Below, piece after piece: positions 1-6,706 of a stretch of DNA of 37,586 nt (positions are counted from its first letter, which is position 1; every line of letters begins with the position of its first letter). The notes beneath the pieces are model-generated. The model saw only the letters and a program-made list of their open reading frames with translations. It searched no databases and was not told the DNA's origin. The DNA lies in NCBI GenBank assembly GCA_027319585.1, contig DAHVMY010000017.1, positions 1-37,586 on the forward strand, in the 5' to 3' direction. Source of the stretch: AG-12 sp027319585 (GTDB taxonomy: Bacteria > Chloroflexota > Dormibacteria > Aeolococcales > Bog-877). The position numbers and the translations under genes were made by a program.

Positions 1-479
1 AGCTCCTGCCAGCCGGCGGCGCGGTAGCAAGTGCCCTGGAAGTCGGGGTCCACGAAGGTCTCCGCGAGCACGATCGGATGCCCGAAGACCGCCTGCCAGT
101 CCCCCGAAAGCCGCCGTAGGTTCGCCCCCAGGATCTGCGAGGCGAGATTGGGCCGGCGCTCTCCGGGCAGGATCAGGAAGCGCATGTTGTTGGCGATGTA
201 GCGCAGCCGCCGCCACTGTTGGCTCTTGCTCCAGCCGATCCAGGCATCCCGGGGCCCGCATTTGAAGGCCGCAGCTCCCCAGCCCAGCAGCGCGAGCCAG
301 CTGTCACCCTGCTCGGCTACGTACTTCAGCGACTCACCGACCAGGATCCGGAACCCGAGGTAATGGTGGGCAACCATGAGTTCATCCCACCGGCTCACCT
401 CGTCTGGCGCCACCAGCCGGACTGTCACCGGCTGCCTGTCGGCTTCAGCCCCTCCCGCGCCGACCTCGAGGTGGTCCAT
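1..479 (-). CDS. DruA-like DUF4338 protein, C-terminus cut by window edge
   Basis: Reverse-strand translation from the ATG at 479 stays open to the window edge, giving about 159 residues. It matches the DUF4338 family, named after DruA of the Druantia anti-phage system. Recognisable blocks are RWDELMVAHHYLGFRILVGE near residues 29-48, then SWLALLGWGAAAFKCGPRD, WIGWSKSQQWRRLRYIANN and GHPIVLAETFVDP, ending in FQGTCYRAAGW. A stop lies in frame near 528-530, so 479 is the first usable ATG; no strong ribosome site is visible. No other Druantia component is in view, and solitary DUF4338 genes are common. The molecular activity of the family is not settled; defence is inferred from DruA only. The gene sits directly against a truncated sigma gene on the same strand. 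Confidence 0.8.
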   Translation of the reverse strand, partial: MDHLEVGAGGAEADRQPVTVRLVAPDEVSRWDELMVAHHYLGFRILVGESLKYVAEQGDSWLALLGWGAAAFKCGPRDAWIGWSKSQQWRRLRYIANNMRFLILPGERRPNLASQILGANLRRLSGDWQAVFGHPIVLAETFVDPDFQGTCYRAAGWQE

Positions 480-537
480 CCCCGAGGGTATACCGCATCT
501 CGGCCGAAAAAGCCAGCCCCCCTCCCCTCAGTTCACT

Positions 538-798
538 TCAACCTACTTTGACGTGGCCCTGCCTCCGCGCACAGATTTGGAGAAGCCACGGCTCACGCCT
601 ACTGGGATCGCGGAGTGTGGGCCAGTTCTTCCAGGCTGCTTCAAGGCTCTCCTGCGCCACATCCTCAGCGATCCCCCAGTCCCCGACAATGGCAAAAGCT
701 GTGGCGACGAGGCGAGGCCAGTTGGCTGCCACAACGCCGTCGAAGTCGCCGTAACCAGCATCGGATTTGGGTGGAACTGTTGGAAGCGACTCGTCCAT
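538..798 (-). pseudogene. Truncated ECF sigma factor (region 2 only)
   Basis: The reading frame from ATG 798 encodes about 86 residues with a clear sigma-70 region 2. FDGVVAANWPRLVATAFAIV is followed by GIAEDVAQESLEAAWKNWPT and REPWLLQICARR, as in SigE-like extracytoplasmic sigma factors. The family normally continues through a linker into region 4, the -35-binding helix-turn-helix, for a total of about 160-180 residues. Here the match stops at CARR and seven unrelated residues lead to a TGA at 538-540. The DUF4338 gene begins about 60 bp further on. A TTG at 867 would extend the frame by 23 residues, but that stretch shows no family similarity. Without region 4 the product is probably not a working sigma factor. 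Confidence 0.7.
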
Positions 799-856
799 GC
801 CCTTGAGACGCCGCGAAATCCTCGATGGTTTACCCGAACCGACCAAGCCTGAATCT

Positions 857-1567
857 TCAGCCGGCAACCGCCACCTCGAGGCCCAGCAGCTCGCACGCCA
901 CTTGGAAGTCCGGGTCGTCCACCTCGATCGGCTCGGTGGCCGCTACCGCGATCGGGCTGTCGAGGGCAGGTGGCGTCGGCTCGAAGACCGCCCAGTTGGT
1001 CAAGTCGTCGCCGAGTCTGGAGAGGTATGCAATGCCGGAGAATTGCGGCCGGCCATCTCCCCTGGACAACTCGTACACGTGACGTGAGATTCGCTGGGTG
1101 ATCTGTCTGGGCACGGCTAGGCGGATCGCGGCGGTATCGAGCTCCGTCACCCCTGCCGCGGCCAGCGCTGGAGCGACCTCGTGGGCCAACTCCGTGTTGA
1201 GGTGAACCAGGGACTCGTGGTGCCCCACATCCGCGTACTCGCCGACCAGGAGGGCCCGTGAAACCATCCGCCCTCGGCACCAGCTCGCCGGCACCTTCCC
1301 CGGCGGGATCGCGTCTATCTCACCGTTGATGGCAGCCAGATCGCGGACCACTTGGGGCGCCGCGCGGAACCGGGCCAGCGTCTCCAGGAACGCGCCAAGC
1401 TTCTGGGAGGACGCGCACAGGACGCGGCACCGACCCAAAGGATCGTCCCAGCGGTTGCCAGAGGTACCCCCTGGGCCCGCAAGGCGCCAATCCGGCCACG
1501 CCCAGGGATCTGGTCGGCGGCCGATTCGGAACACTGGCTGCTCCGGTCGGGCCCCGACCAACGCCAA
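857..1567 (-). CDS. RES-domain toxin of a type II toxin-antitoxin system
   Basis: This 236-residue protein has the RES domain, found in toxins such as MbcT and ParT that degrade or modify NAD+ or use it for ADP-ribosylation. The N-terminus PVFRIGRRPDPWAWPDWRLA and GNRWDDPLGRCRVLCASS are typical family blocks. The Arg-Glu-Ser residues that name the domain can be placed tentatively at R14, E62 (GAFLETLARF) and S183 (IAYLSRLGDD). The start is taken as TTG 1567, just 5 nt after the antitoxin stop; no ATG lies near the domain start, so this is the least certain point. The gene directly follows the Xre-type antitoxin, in the antitoxin-toxin order usual for this class. It is full length and shows no frame break. 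Confidence 0.85.
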   Translation of the reverse strand: MALVGARPEQPVFRIGRRPDPWAWPDWRLAGPGGTSGNRWDDPLGRCRVLCASSQKLGAFLETLARFRAAPQVVRDLAAINGEIDAIPPGKVPASWCRGRMVSRALLVGEYADVGHHESLVHLNTELAHEVAPALAAAGVTELDTAAIRLAVPRQITQRISRHVYELSRGDGRPQFSGIAYLSRLGDDLTNWAVFEPTPPALDSPIAVAATEPIEVDDPDFQVACELLGLEVAVAG

Positions 1568-1572
1568 CCTGT

Positions 1573-1968
1573 TCAGCCCCCGATCAGAAAGGCACGCGCG
1601 GCCTCGAGCAACGTCGGCCCCACCTCACTCACCTCACCCTCGCGAAGCAGCTGCGCCGGGACTCGGTCGCCCAATTGCGGGTTCACCCCCTGGAACCAGG
1701 CCTGCACCACGTCGGGTGGGTCTCCCCAATCGCTGAGCATCTCCGCCAGCTGCAGGCCCAGCCGGAGCCGGGGCGGAACCCGGGGATCACTGATAGCCCT
1801 CTCCCCGGTCCCCCACTCTCGCACTGCTCGGGCCTCAGTCACTCCGCCGATGTACGCCACTAAACGTTCCCCCAGGACCGCGCTCAGCCGGGCTACCACC
1901 TGCTCAAGCGACGACCGGACCGCCTTCTCGTGTGCCGCCAGGTCGGAACGCGCTCCGGCAACGTTCAC
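1573..1968 (-). CDS. Xre/MbcA/ParS-type antitoxin partner of the RES toxin
   Basis: The 131-residue product matches the antitoxin family paired with RES toxins (DUF2384-like toxin-binding region with an upstream helical DNA-binding part). Characteristic blocks are VLGERLVAYIGGVTEARAV, RLRLGLQLAEMLSDWG and VVQAWFQGVNPQLGDR, ending in a helical tail that in family members binds the toxin. The start is placed at GTG 1968 because GGAGGG lies 6 nt upstream. The frame stays open to 2142, but that extension has no family similarity. The gene ends 5 nt before the toxin start, so the two are surely one transcript. Such antitoxins usually repress their own operon. Confidence 0.85.
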   Translation of the reverse strand: MNVAGARSDLAAHEKAVRSSLEQVVARLSAVLGERLVAYIGGVTEARAVREWGTGERAISDPRVPPRLRLGLQLAEMLSDWGDPPDVVQAWFQGVNPQLGDRVPAQLLREGEVSEVGPTLLEAARAFLIGG

Positions 1969-2388
1969 GGCAGGCCCTCCATGTGTAGCTCTTCCGCGTC
2001 GCACTGGCCCCGACCAATCCCTTGTCAAAGCCAAGGCTACGCCCATTCTTCCCGAAGGTACAGCGGGACCAGTGCCGATGAAGCACCGTCGTGGGACCAT
2101 TGCGGCTCCTCGCAGCGGCCGGGCTCCGGGCAACCAGACCACTCAGCTCGTCCGCTGGCGCCCCCGCCCGCGGCTGTCCACATGTCCCGCTCGCTGTGCT
2201 CAGGGCCAAACTTGCCGCCATCACCCCCAACCTACGAGGCGTGTCGGGACTTCCTGGACTGACAGCAACTCTGACAGCAACGGGTGCGTACTCGCCCGGT
2301 CCCCGGCGGACCCGCCTACCACCTGACCGCCACGCTTTGAAGTCGGAGGCGAACCGTGCCGGTCACCGGCGGACGTCAGCTGCGCGGT
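1969..2388. other. Gene-free 420-bp stretch inside the island end
   Basis: No reading frame here resembles a known protein, and the open frames on both strands look like GC-driven shadows. It lies between the antitoxin start and the tRNA fragment, where an integrase gene or its remnant is often found in tRNA-integrated elements. I found no integrase motifs in any frame. The stretch contains a tandem 12-bp repeat at 2259-2280, listed separately. The antitoxin promoter must lie in the first part. A TTGACA is present on the minus strand at 2028-2023, but no convincing -10 stands at the right distance. Confidence 0.5.
2259..2280. repeat. Tandem direct repeat, possible integrase arm-type sites
   Basis: CTGACAGCAA occurs at 2259-2268 and again at 2271-2280, separated by CT, so the period is 12 bp. 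It lies about 110-130 bp inside the tRNA-derived junction, on the island side. Tyrosine integrases bind short, closely spaced repeats (arm-type sites) at about this distance from the core site, so that role is possible. This is inferred from position and form only. Confidence 0.4.
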
Positions 2389-2433
2389 CTCTTAATCCCA
2401 AGGTTCCAGGTTCGAGTCCTGGTGCGGGCACCA
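2389..2433 (+). other. 3' fragment of tRNA-Lys(CUU): attachment-site scar
   Basis: The sequence from the anticodon loop to the CCA end of a tRNA is present, but the 5' half is not. The loop CTCTTAA (2389-2395) carries anticodon CTT. A perfect T-arm follows (CCAGG, TTCGAGT, CCTGG at 2406-2422), then TGCGGGC, discriminator A and an encoded CCA (2431-2433). The 5' acceptor strand GCCCGCA is absent upstream, and the bases before the loop cannot pair with TCCCA after it, so this is not a working tRNA gene. Integrases that target tRNA genes leave exactly this 3' part at the far end of the inserted element, while the whole tRNA is rebuilt at the other end. The strand implies that the element lies to the left and the old chromosome to the right. 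Confidence 0.8.
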
Positions 2434-2437
2434 CTTT

Positions 2438-2677
2438 TTGATTGTCGCCGACTTCGCTCGTTTGGGCGCTGCGGCTCAGCCCGTGGCCTTTGGCAGCCAC
2501 CGGAAGCCCCAGGGCGTGATCGTGCCCTGGGAGCTTTGGGCAGAGCTAGCTCCTGCCGTCGAGGACCTGTTGGATGCAACCGAGGCAAGGCATCGCCTCG
2601 CAGAGGCTGGCGACGCCAGGACCGACTTCGACGAAGTCGCCGCGGCGTTGGGCCGTGACCCGAGCCACCACCCCTGA
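2438..2677 (+). CDS. Phd/YefM-like antitoxin, N-terminus missing
   Basis: The 79-residue frame, opened by TTG 2438, resembles the central and C-terminal part of Phd/YefM-type antitoxins. ADFARLGAAAQPVAFGSHRK and PQGVIVPWELWAELAP correspond to the region where family members read roughly 'PV.IT..GKP.AVLVS...W'. The first 15-20 residues of the DNA-binding strand-helix are absent, because the tRNA-derived junction begins 5 bp upstream. The preceding TTTTT tract and TTG start look accidental. No RelE or Doc-type toxin is recognisable downstream before 2813. It is probably a remnant cut by the integration event or by later decay. A family variant with a shorter N-terminus is possible. Confidence 0.55.
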   Translation: MIVADFARLGAAAQPVAFGSHRKPQGVIVPWELWAELAPAVEDLLDATEARHRLAEAGDARTDFDEVAAALGRDPSHHP

Positions 2678-2812
2678 GAGGAGAGACGCCAAACCTCGAG
2701 CCTGCAGTTCGAGCGAACTCGACTGGTCTGGGCGCGCTACGCTCGAGAGAAGCTGATCAACAGACCCAGGTCGCGGTTTCACCGCTTTGGCCGCGTTGAG
2801 GAGAGCCTTCTT

Positions 2813-3412
2813 TTGCCCAGACCCTTACTTCAGATCGTCATCGGCAGCACCCGCCCAGGACGGGTCGGCCTGCCGGTCTCGCAGTGGTTTCATGGCCACG
2901 CCGTGACTCATGGTGGCTTCGACCTGGAAGTGGTCGACCTCGCCCGCGTGAACCTGCCCCTGCTGGACGAGCCGAAGCATCCGCGCTTCCATGAGTACGT
3001 CCACGAGCACACCAAGGCCTGGAGTCGCACCGTCACCAGGGCGGACGCCTTCGTCTTCGTGGTCCCGGAGTACAACTACGGGTTCAACGCCGCGACGAAG
3101 AACGCCATCGACTACCTGAACCACGAGTGGCAGTACAAGCCCATCGGGTTTGTCAGCTATGGCGGAGTCGCAGCCGGTACCCGGGCGGTGCAGATGCTCA
3201 AGCAGGTGGTCACCACGCTCAAGATGGTGCCGGTGTTCGAGTCGGTCAACATCCCGTTCGTCGCTCAGTTCCTGAACGAGGACGGTCGCCTGCAGAGCAA
3301 TCCGGTGCTGGATGAGGCCGCCCAGACGATGCTCGATGAGCTGCAGCGCTGGACCGAGGCCCTCGCCCCGCTGCGCGCTTCCCGTGAGCAGGCGGTGCCC
3401 ACCCGGTCCTAG
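2813..3412 (+). CDS. NADPH-dependent FMN reductase family protein
   Basis: The 199-residue protein is a flavodoxin-fold NADPH-dependent FMN reductase. It opens with LLQIVIGSTRPGRVGLPVSQ, whose GSTRPGR loop binds the FMN phosphate. The second signature, VFVVPEYNYGFNAATKNAID (about residues 81-100), lines the flavin, and PIGFVSYGGVAAGTRAV supplies the third loop. Members reduce FMN or quinones with NAD(P)H in the cytosol and often serve in redox-stress defence; the exact substrate here cannot be read from sequence. The start is TTG 2813 with GAGGAG about 8-10 nt upstream. It is a single gene with a strong hairpin 100 bp downstream. Confidence 0.88.
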   Translation: MPRPLLQIVIGSTRPGRVGLPVSQWFHGHAVTHGGFDLEVVDLARVNLPLLDEPKHPRFHEYVHEHTKAWSRTVTRADAFVFVVPEYNYGFNAATKNAIDYLNHEWQYKPIGFVSYGGVAAGTRAVQMLKQVVTTLKMVPVFESVNIPFVAQFLNEDGRLQSNPVLDEAAQTMLDELQRWTEALAPLRASREQAVPTRS

Positions 3413-3513
3413 GGACCACGCGGTCGGCGCGGGCCCATGCCCGCAGCCCAACGTGCTCAGGCGGGATCCCCGTGAGCCCCATGGCAGCGGGCAGAGACCC
3501 CGGGCACAAACCA

Positions 3514-3540
3514 GGCCCCGTCCCCTCAGGGGACGGGGCC
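3514..3540. terminator. Perfect 12-bp hairpin between convergent genes
   Basis: GGCCCCGTCCCC, loop TCA, then GGGGACGGGGCC form a perfect 12-bp stem with a 3-nt loop. It lies between the FMN reductase (+) and the membrane protein (-), so it can serve both. No T-run follows on either strand, as is common in very GC-rich genomes. Confidence 0.7.
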
Positions 3541-3578
3541 CGATCCCAGCGTTGAACTCTGCGGAAGCGCCGGCTGTT

Positions 3579-4157
3579 TCAGATCTGGACCGCAGGAGAG
3601 GTGCGCCGCCAGTGCATGTAGCCGGCCAGGGTCAGCAGCAGCGAGACCGCCGCCAACACGAAGCTCACGATCGCTGCGACCAAGGCGATCGTGCCGATGG
3701 TCCCGTACGCGTACGCCTCCAGCAGCAGGCCGCGCAGGGTCGTGCCCTGGAAGGAGGTCTGTTCAAGCGCTGACAGCTGCTGCGCCTGGGAGGAGCCCGG
3801 AGCTGACGAGCGGGCTGCGGTGCTGATGAGGGAATAGACGCCGTGGTATGGCATCTCGGAGAGGTGCACCGCGATGAAGTGGTCGGCATAGGCCTCCGCC
3901 TGGGCCCCCGTCAACACCTCCTGACCAGCGTACTGCAACAGATACGGCTTCATGCTCGGGGTGATCTCCGTGCCCGGCTTCGCGTGTGCAAAGGCCGCGG
4001 CCGATGGGAAGTAGATCTTCTGGGCGGCCAGCTGGCTGTGCACCTCGTTCTGCGTGAACACCGCTCCCCACATCAGCAGTGCGCCCGCGACGATCAGGAC
4101 CAGGGTCAGCATCGCCCCGCCTGCGGTGAGAATCCCGTCAAATGTCTTGCGTCTCAT
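3579..4157 (-). CDS. Conserved membrane protein with two TM helices and an exported loop
   Basis: The 192-residue product has one membrane helix near residues 10-35 (GGAMLTLVLIVAGALLMWGA) and a second near 150-180 (IGTIALVAAIVSFVLAAVSL), with a soluble middle domain between them. The middle holds blocks that I recognise from an unnamed family common in Actinomycetota: NEVHSQLAAQKIYFPSAAAF, KPGTEITPSMKPYLLQYAGQ and QGTTLRGLLLEAYAYG. Function is unknown. The start is ATG 4157, with GGAGG exactly 6 nt upstream; the frame continues to 4217 but without family similarity. A 188-bp gap separates it from the upstream gene, so it may have its own promoter. Confidence 0.75.
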   Translation of the reverse strand: MRRKTFDGILTAGGAMLTLVLIVAGALLMWGAVFTQNEVHSQLAAQKIYFPSAAAFAHAKPGTEITPSMKPYLLQYAGQEVLTGAQAEAYADHFIAVHLSEMPYHGVYSLISTAARSSAPGSSQAQQLSALEQTSFQGTTLRGLLLEAYAYGTIGTIALVAAIVSFVLAAVSLLLTLAGYMHWRRTSPAVQI

Positions 4158-4345
4158 GACCAGCCTCCAAAACCACCGGCACCGTCGCCGTCCTGTTCCC
4201 CTGTGCGGAGGAGGCATCGGCGGCGATCATCACTGACTCCATCGTGGCCGCACGGGGGCACACAAGACAGGGTGGTTACGCGATCCCACCCCTCCGTGGA
4301 ATCACGGACGGTCGCGGGCAGTCGGCGGCAGTGGGAGCGGCGTCG

Positions 4346-4558
4346 TCAGGCGGAACGCATGCCCCGGTAGAGGCTGGCCACAAGTAGCGCGATCACCGCG
4401 ACCGGCAGCACCACGACCGCAGCCGCGGACAGGCCACGGGCCAGGAACCAGCCCACGACCATCAGGCAGGCGACCCCGACCGCGATCTCGGGCGTGTCCC
4501 CGACTATGAAGTCCCACCAGAAGCGACCGAAGCTCACCAGTAGACGCTGCACGGTCAT
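4346..4558 (-). CDS. Small two-helix membrane protein coupled to the COG4280-like gene
   Basis: The 70-residue protein has two predicted membrane helices, around residues 25-43 (IAVGVACLMVVGWFLARGLS) and 45-64. A short amphipathic start (QRLLVSFGRFWWDFIVGDTP) precedes them. Its ATG overlaps the TGA of the upstream COG4280-like gene in ATGA, so the two are translationally coupled and probably work together, perhaps as transporter and small subunit. I do not recognise a named family. Confidence 0.7.
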   Translation of the reverse strand: MTVQRLLVSFGRFWWDFIVGDTPEIAVGVACLMVVGWFLARGLSAAAVVVLPVAVIALLVASLYRGMRSA

Positions 4559-5304
4559 GTCGGCTCAGCCGCCCCCAGCGCGCGGGTTCGGGTGAGTGTC
4601 GCCACCGCCGCCCAAGTGATGGCCGCGTAGATCGCCAGCAGACCCAGCAGAGCCAGGTCGGATCCTGGCCAGCGCACCCCCGCCCCCTCGCCTCCCCAGA
4701 AGGTGCCGAAGGTGACCAGCATCAGGCCTACCCCCAGCTTCATGCCGTTCTCGGGCACCTCGCTCAGCTGACGGGCCACCACGACCCCGATGGCTCCGAT
4801 CACGACCACAGCCGCTGCCGCCGCCACGGTCGCGACGCCAAGGTAGCCGGAACTCAGGCCCAGGGTCAAAACGATCATGATCACCTCCATCCCCTCCAGA
4901 AACACCCCCTTGAAGGCGATCACGAACCCGGTGGCGTCGCGCCCCGAGCCCGAGCGGGGCTGCCCCGAGAGCCGCTCCACCTCGCGGCGATAGATCGCTT
5001 CCTCATCGTGCTTGGCCTTGTAGCCGCTCGCGCGGAGAACCGCCTTGCGCAGCCACTGCAACCCCAGCACCAGCAGCAGGCTCCCCACCACCAGGCGAAG
5101 GACGTAGAGCGGGACGTAGTGGATCAGGGCGGGTCCCACGGCCGCCACCAGAATGGCCAGACAGACGACCGCCAGGGCACTGCCCTCCAGCGCCGACCGC
5201 CAACCGCGGGTGAAGCCGGACGCCATCACGATGGTGAGCGCCTCCACCATCTCCACCGAGCAGGCGCCGAACACAGAGAGCGCGACCAGGATCTCGGCGG
5301 TCAT
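4555..5304 (-). CDS. COG4280-like polytopic membrane protein with internal repeat
   Basis: The 249-residue protein has about six membrane helices and resembles COG4280, an uncharacterised membrane family. Two halves repeat the same pattern. E18-x2-E21-x3-I25-V26-x3-G30 matches E137-x2-E140-x3-I144-V145-x3-G149. VGSLLLVLGLQW in half one matches VGLMLVTFGTFW in half two. A charged loop (residues 90-125, KAKHDEEAIYRREVERLSGQ) separates the halves. Duplicated three-helix units with acidic residues in the first helix are the layout of cation transporters such as Gdt1/UPF0016 and of related exporters, and acidic pairs also mark iron permeases, so metal or cation transport is a reasonable inference. 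The next gene overlaps its stop codon by 4 nt. Confidence 0.75.
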   Translation of the reverse strand: MTAEILVALSVFGACSVEMVEALTIVMASGFTRGWRSALEGSALAVVCLAILVAAVGPALIHYVPLYVLRLVVGSLLLVLGLQWLRKAVLRASGYKAKHDEEAIYRREVERLSGQPRSGSGRDATGFVIAFKGVFLEGMEVIMIVLTLGLSSGYLGVATVAAAAAVVVIGAIGVVVARQLSEVPENGMKLGVGLMLVTFGTFWGGEGAGVRWPGSDLALLGLLAIYAAITWAAVATLTRTRALGAAEPT

Positions 5305-5385
5305 CGGAAGGCCCCGGGCAGAGAGGTCGTCAGCGAAGTCCCCACCCGGCGATGATAGCCGGAGGCTGAGCGCCGCCCGCCCAGC

Positions 5386-6639
5386 TCAGTCCGTTGCGGC
5401 GGCGAACGCGATGCAGGCGTTGTGCCCGCCGAAGCCGAAGGAGTTGTTGAGCACCAGCTGGGGCCGGACCATCCTGGAGCCCTCGGTCACATAGTCGAGG
5501 TCACACTCGGGGTCCGGGGTCTCGTAGTTGATGGTCGGGGGGACCCGGCCGTCGACCAGGGCCATGACCGAGAAGACCGACTCGATCGCGCCGGCCGCCC
5601 CCAGACTGTGCCCGGTCGCGGACTTGGTCGACGAGATCGGGATCTCGCGGGCGCGCTCACCCAGCACCTGCTTGATCGCGGCGGTCTCCGCGGCATCGTT
5701 CAGGGGGGTCGAAGTGCCGTGCGCGTTGATGTAGTCGACGTCGGCCGGGGTGGCGCCGGCCTTTTCCAGGGCCCGTTCCATGACCCGTCGCGCCCCCCGT
5801 CCGCTGGGCTCGGGAGCGGTCAGGTGGTAGGCGTCTGCGCTGGCCCCGTAGCCGGCCAGCTCCGCCAGCACCTCGGCGCCTCGAGCCAGCGCGTGGTCTC
5901 GCTCCTCGAGCACCAGGATCCCGCACGCCTCGGCCACCACGAACCCGTCCCGATGGAGGTCGAACGGGCGGCTGGCGTGCTCGGGGTCGTCGTTGCGCTG
6001 CGAGAGCGCGCGCATCGAGTTGAACGCGCCGACCGCCAGCGGGGTGATCGACGCCTCGGTCCCCCCGCAGATGGCGGCGATGGCATCTCCGCGGCGAATG
6101 ATCTCAGCCGCCTCGCCGATGGCGTGAGCGCCGCTGGCGCACGCCGAGACCAGGGCGAAGTTGGGCCCGCTGGCGCCGAAGCGCATGGCGATCTCGCCGG
6201 CCGCGATGTCGGACAGGATCATCGGTACCGTGAAGGGGCTGAGGCGACGGGGTCCCCTCTCCGCCAGGGTCATGGTGGCCTCCTCGGTCACCCTGAGACC
6301 ACCGATGCCCGAGCCCACGATGACCGCCACCAGATCCCGGTTGGAGTCATTGATCGGCAGCCGCGACTGCTCCATCGCCTCACTGGTGGCGGCCAGGGCG
6401 AACTGGGTGAAGCGCGCGGTGCGGCTGATCTGCTTGCGCTCGATGAAATCCGCAGGATCGAAGTCGCGCACCTCCCCGGCCATCTGAGACCCGTAGGGCT
6501 CAGGATCGAATGCCTGAATCCTGGCGATCCCATTGCGTCCCGCGCAAAGGGCGTCCCAGCTGGCGGCGACCCCGACCCCGAGGGGCGTGACCACTCCTAG
6601 GCCGGTGACGACCACCCGCCGCGGTCCGACCCTGCTCAA
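5386..6639 (-). CDS. fabF: Beta-ketoacyl-ACP synthase II (KAS II)
   Basis: The 417-residue protein condenses malonyl-ACP with acyl-ACP to elongate fatty acids in the cytosol. The Cys-His-His triad is complete: C167 in SACASGAHAIG, H307 in NAHGTSTPLND and H344 in KSATGHSLGAAG, with K339 in place and the C-terminal NNSFGFGGHNA loop. Length is normal for FabF. The start is TTG 6639, preceded by a purine-rich GGGGTGAACGG; the fold begins at once with RRVVVTGLGVVTPLG. It lies 67 bp downstream of fabH on the same strand, opposite accD-accA, which makes a fatty-acid initiation and elongation cluster. No acpP is in the window. Confidence 0.93.
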   Translation of the reverse strand: MSRVGPRRVVVTGLGVVTPLGVGVAASWDALCAGRNGIARIQAFDPEPYGSQMAGEVRDFDPADFIERKQISRTARFTQFALAATSEAMEQSRLPINDSNRDLVAVIVGSGIGGLRVTEEATMTLAERGPRRLSPFTVPMILSDIAAGEIAMRFGASGPNFALVSACASGAHAIGEAAEIIRRGDAIAAICGGTEASITPLAVGAFNSMRALSQRNDDPEHASRPFDLHRDGFVVAEACGILVLEERDHALARGAEVLAELAGYGASADAYHLTAPEPSGRGARRVMERALEKAGATPADVDYINAHGTSTPLNDAAETAAIKQVLGERAREIPISSTKSATGHSLGAAGAIESVFSVMALVDGRVPPTINYETPDPECDLDYVTEGSRMVRPQLVLNNSFGFGGHNACIAFAAATD

Positions 6640-6706
6640 CCGTTCACCCCGCCTGTCCGCCGACGCGCAAGGCCCCGGTCATCGCCGACCCTCTCGCTCC
6701 ACCCGC

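Noticed and set aside
534..552. Two similar 9-mers (CACTTCAAC, TACTTTGAC) as the end of a mobile element
   Set aside because: Only 6 of 9 positions agree and no matching opposite end can be seen in the window.
2023..2028. TTGACA on the minus strand as the promoter of the antitoxin gene
   Set aside because: The hexamer is perfect for -35, but at 16-18 bp there is no -10-like sequence (AGTGCG), so it may be chance.
2340..2433. A complete tRNA gene ending at 2433
   Set aside because: The 5' acceptor strand (GCCCGCA) and the D-arm are absent, and the anticodon stem cannot form, so only the 3' part is present.
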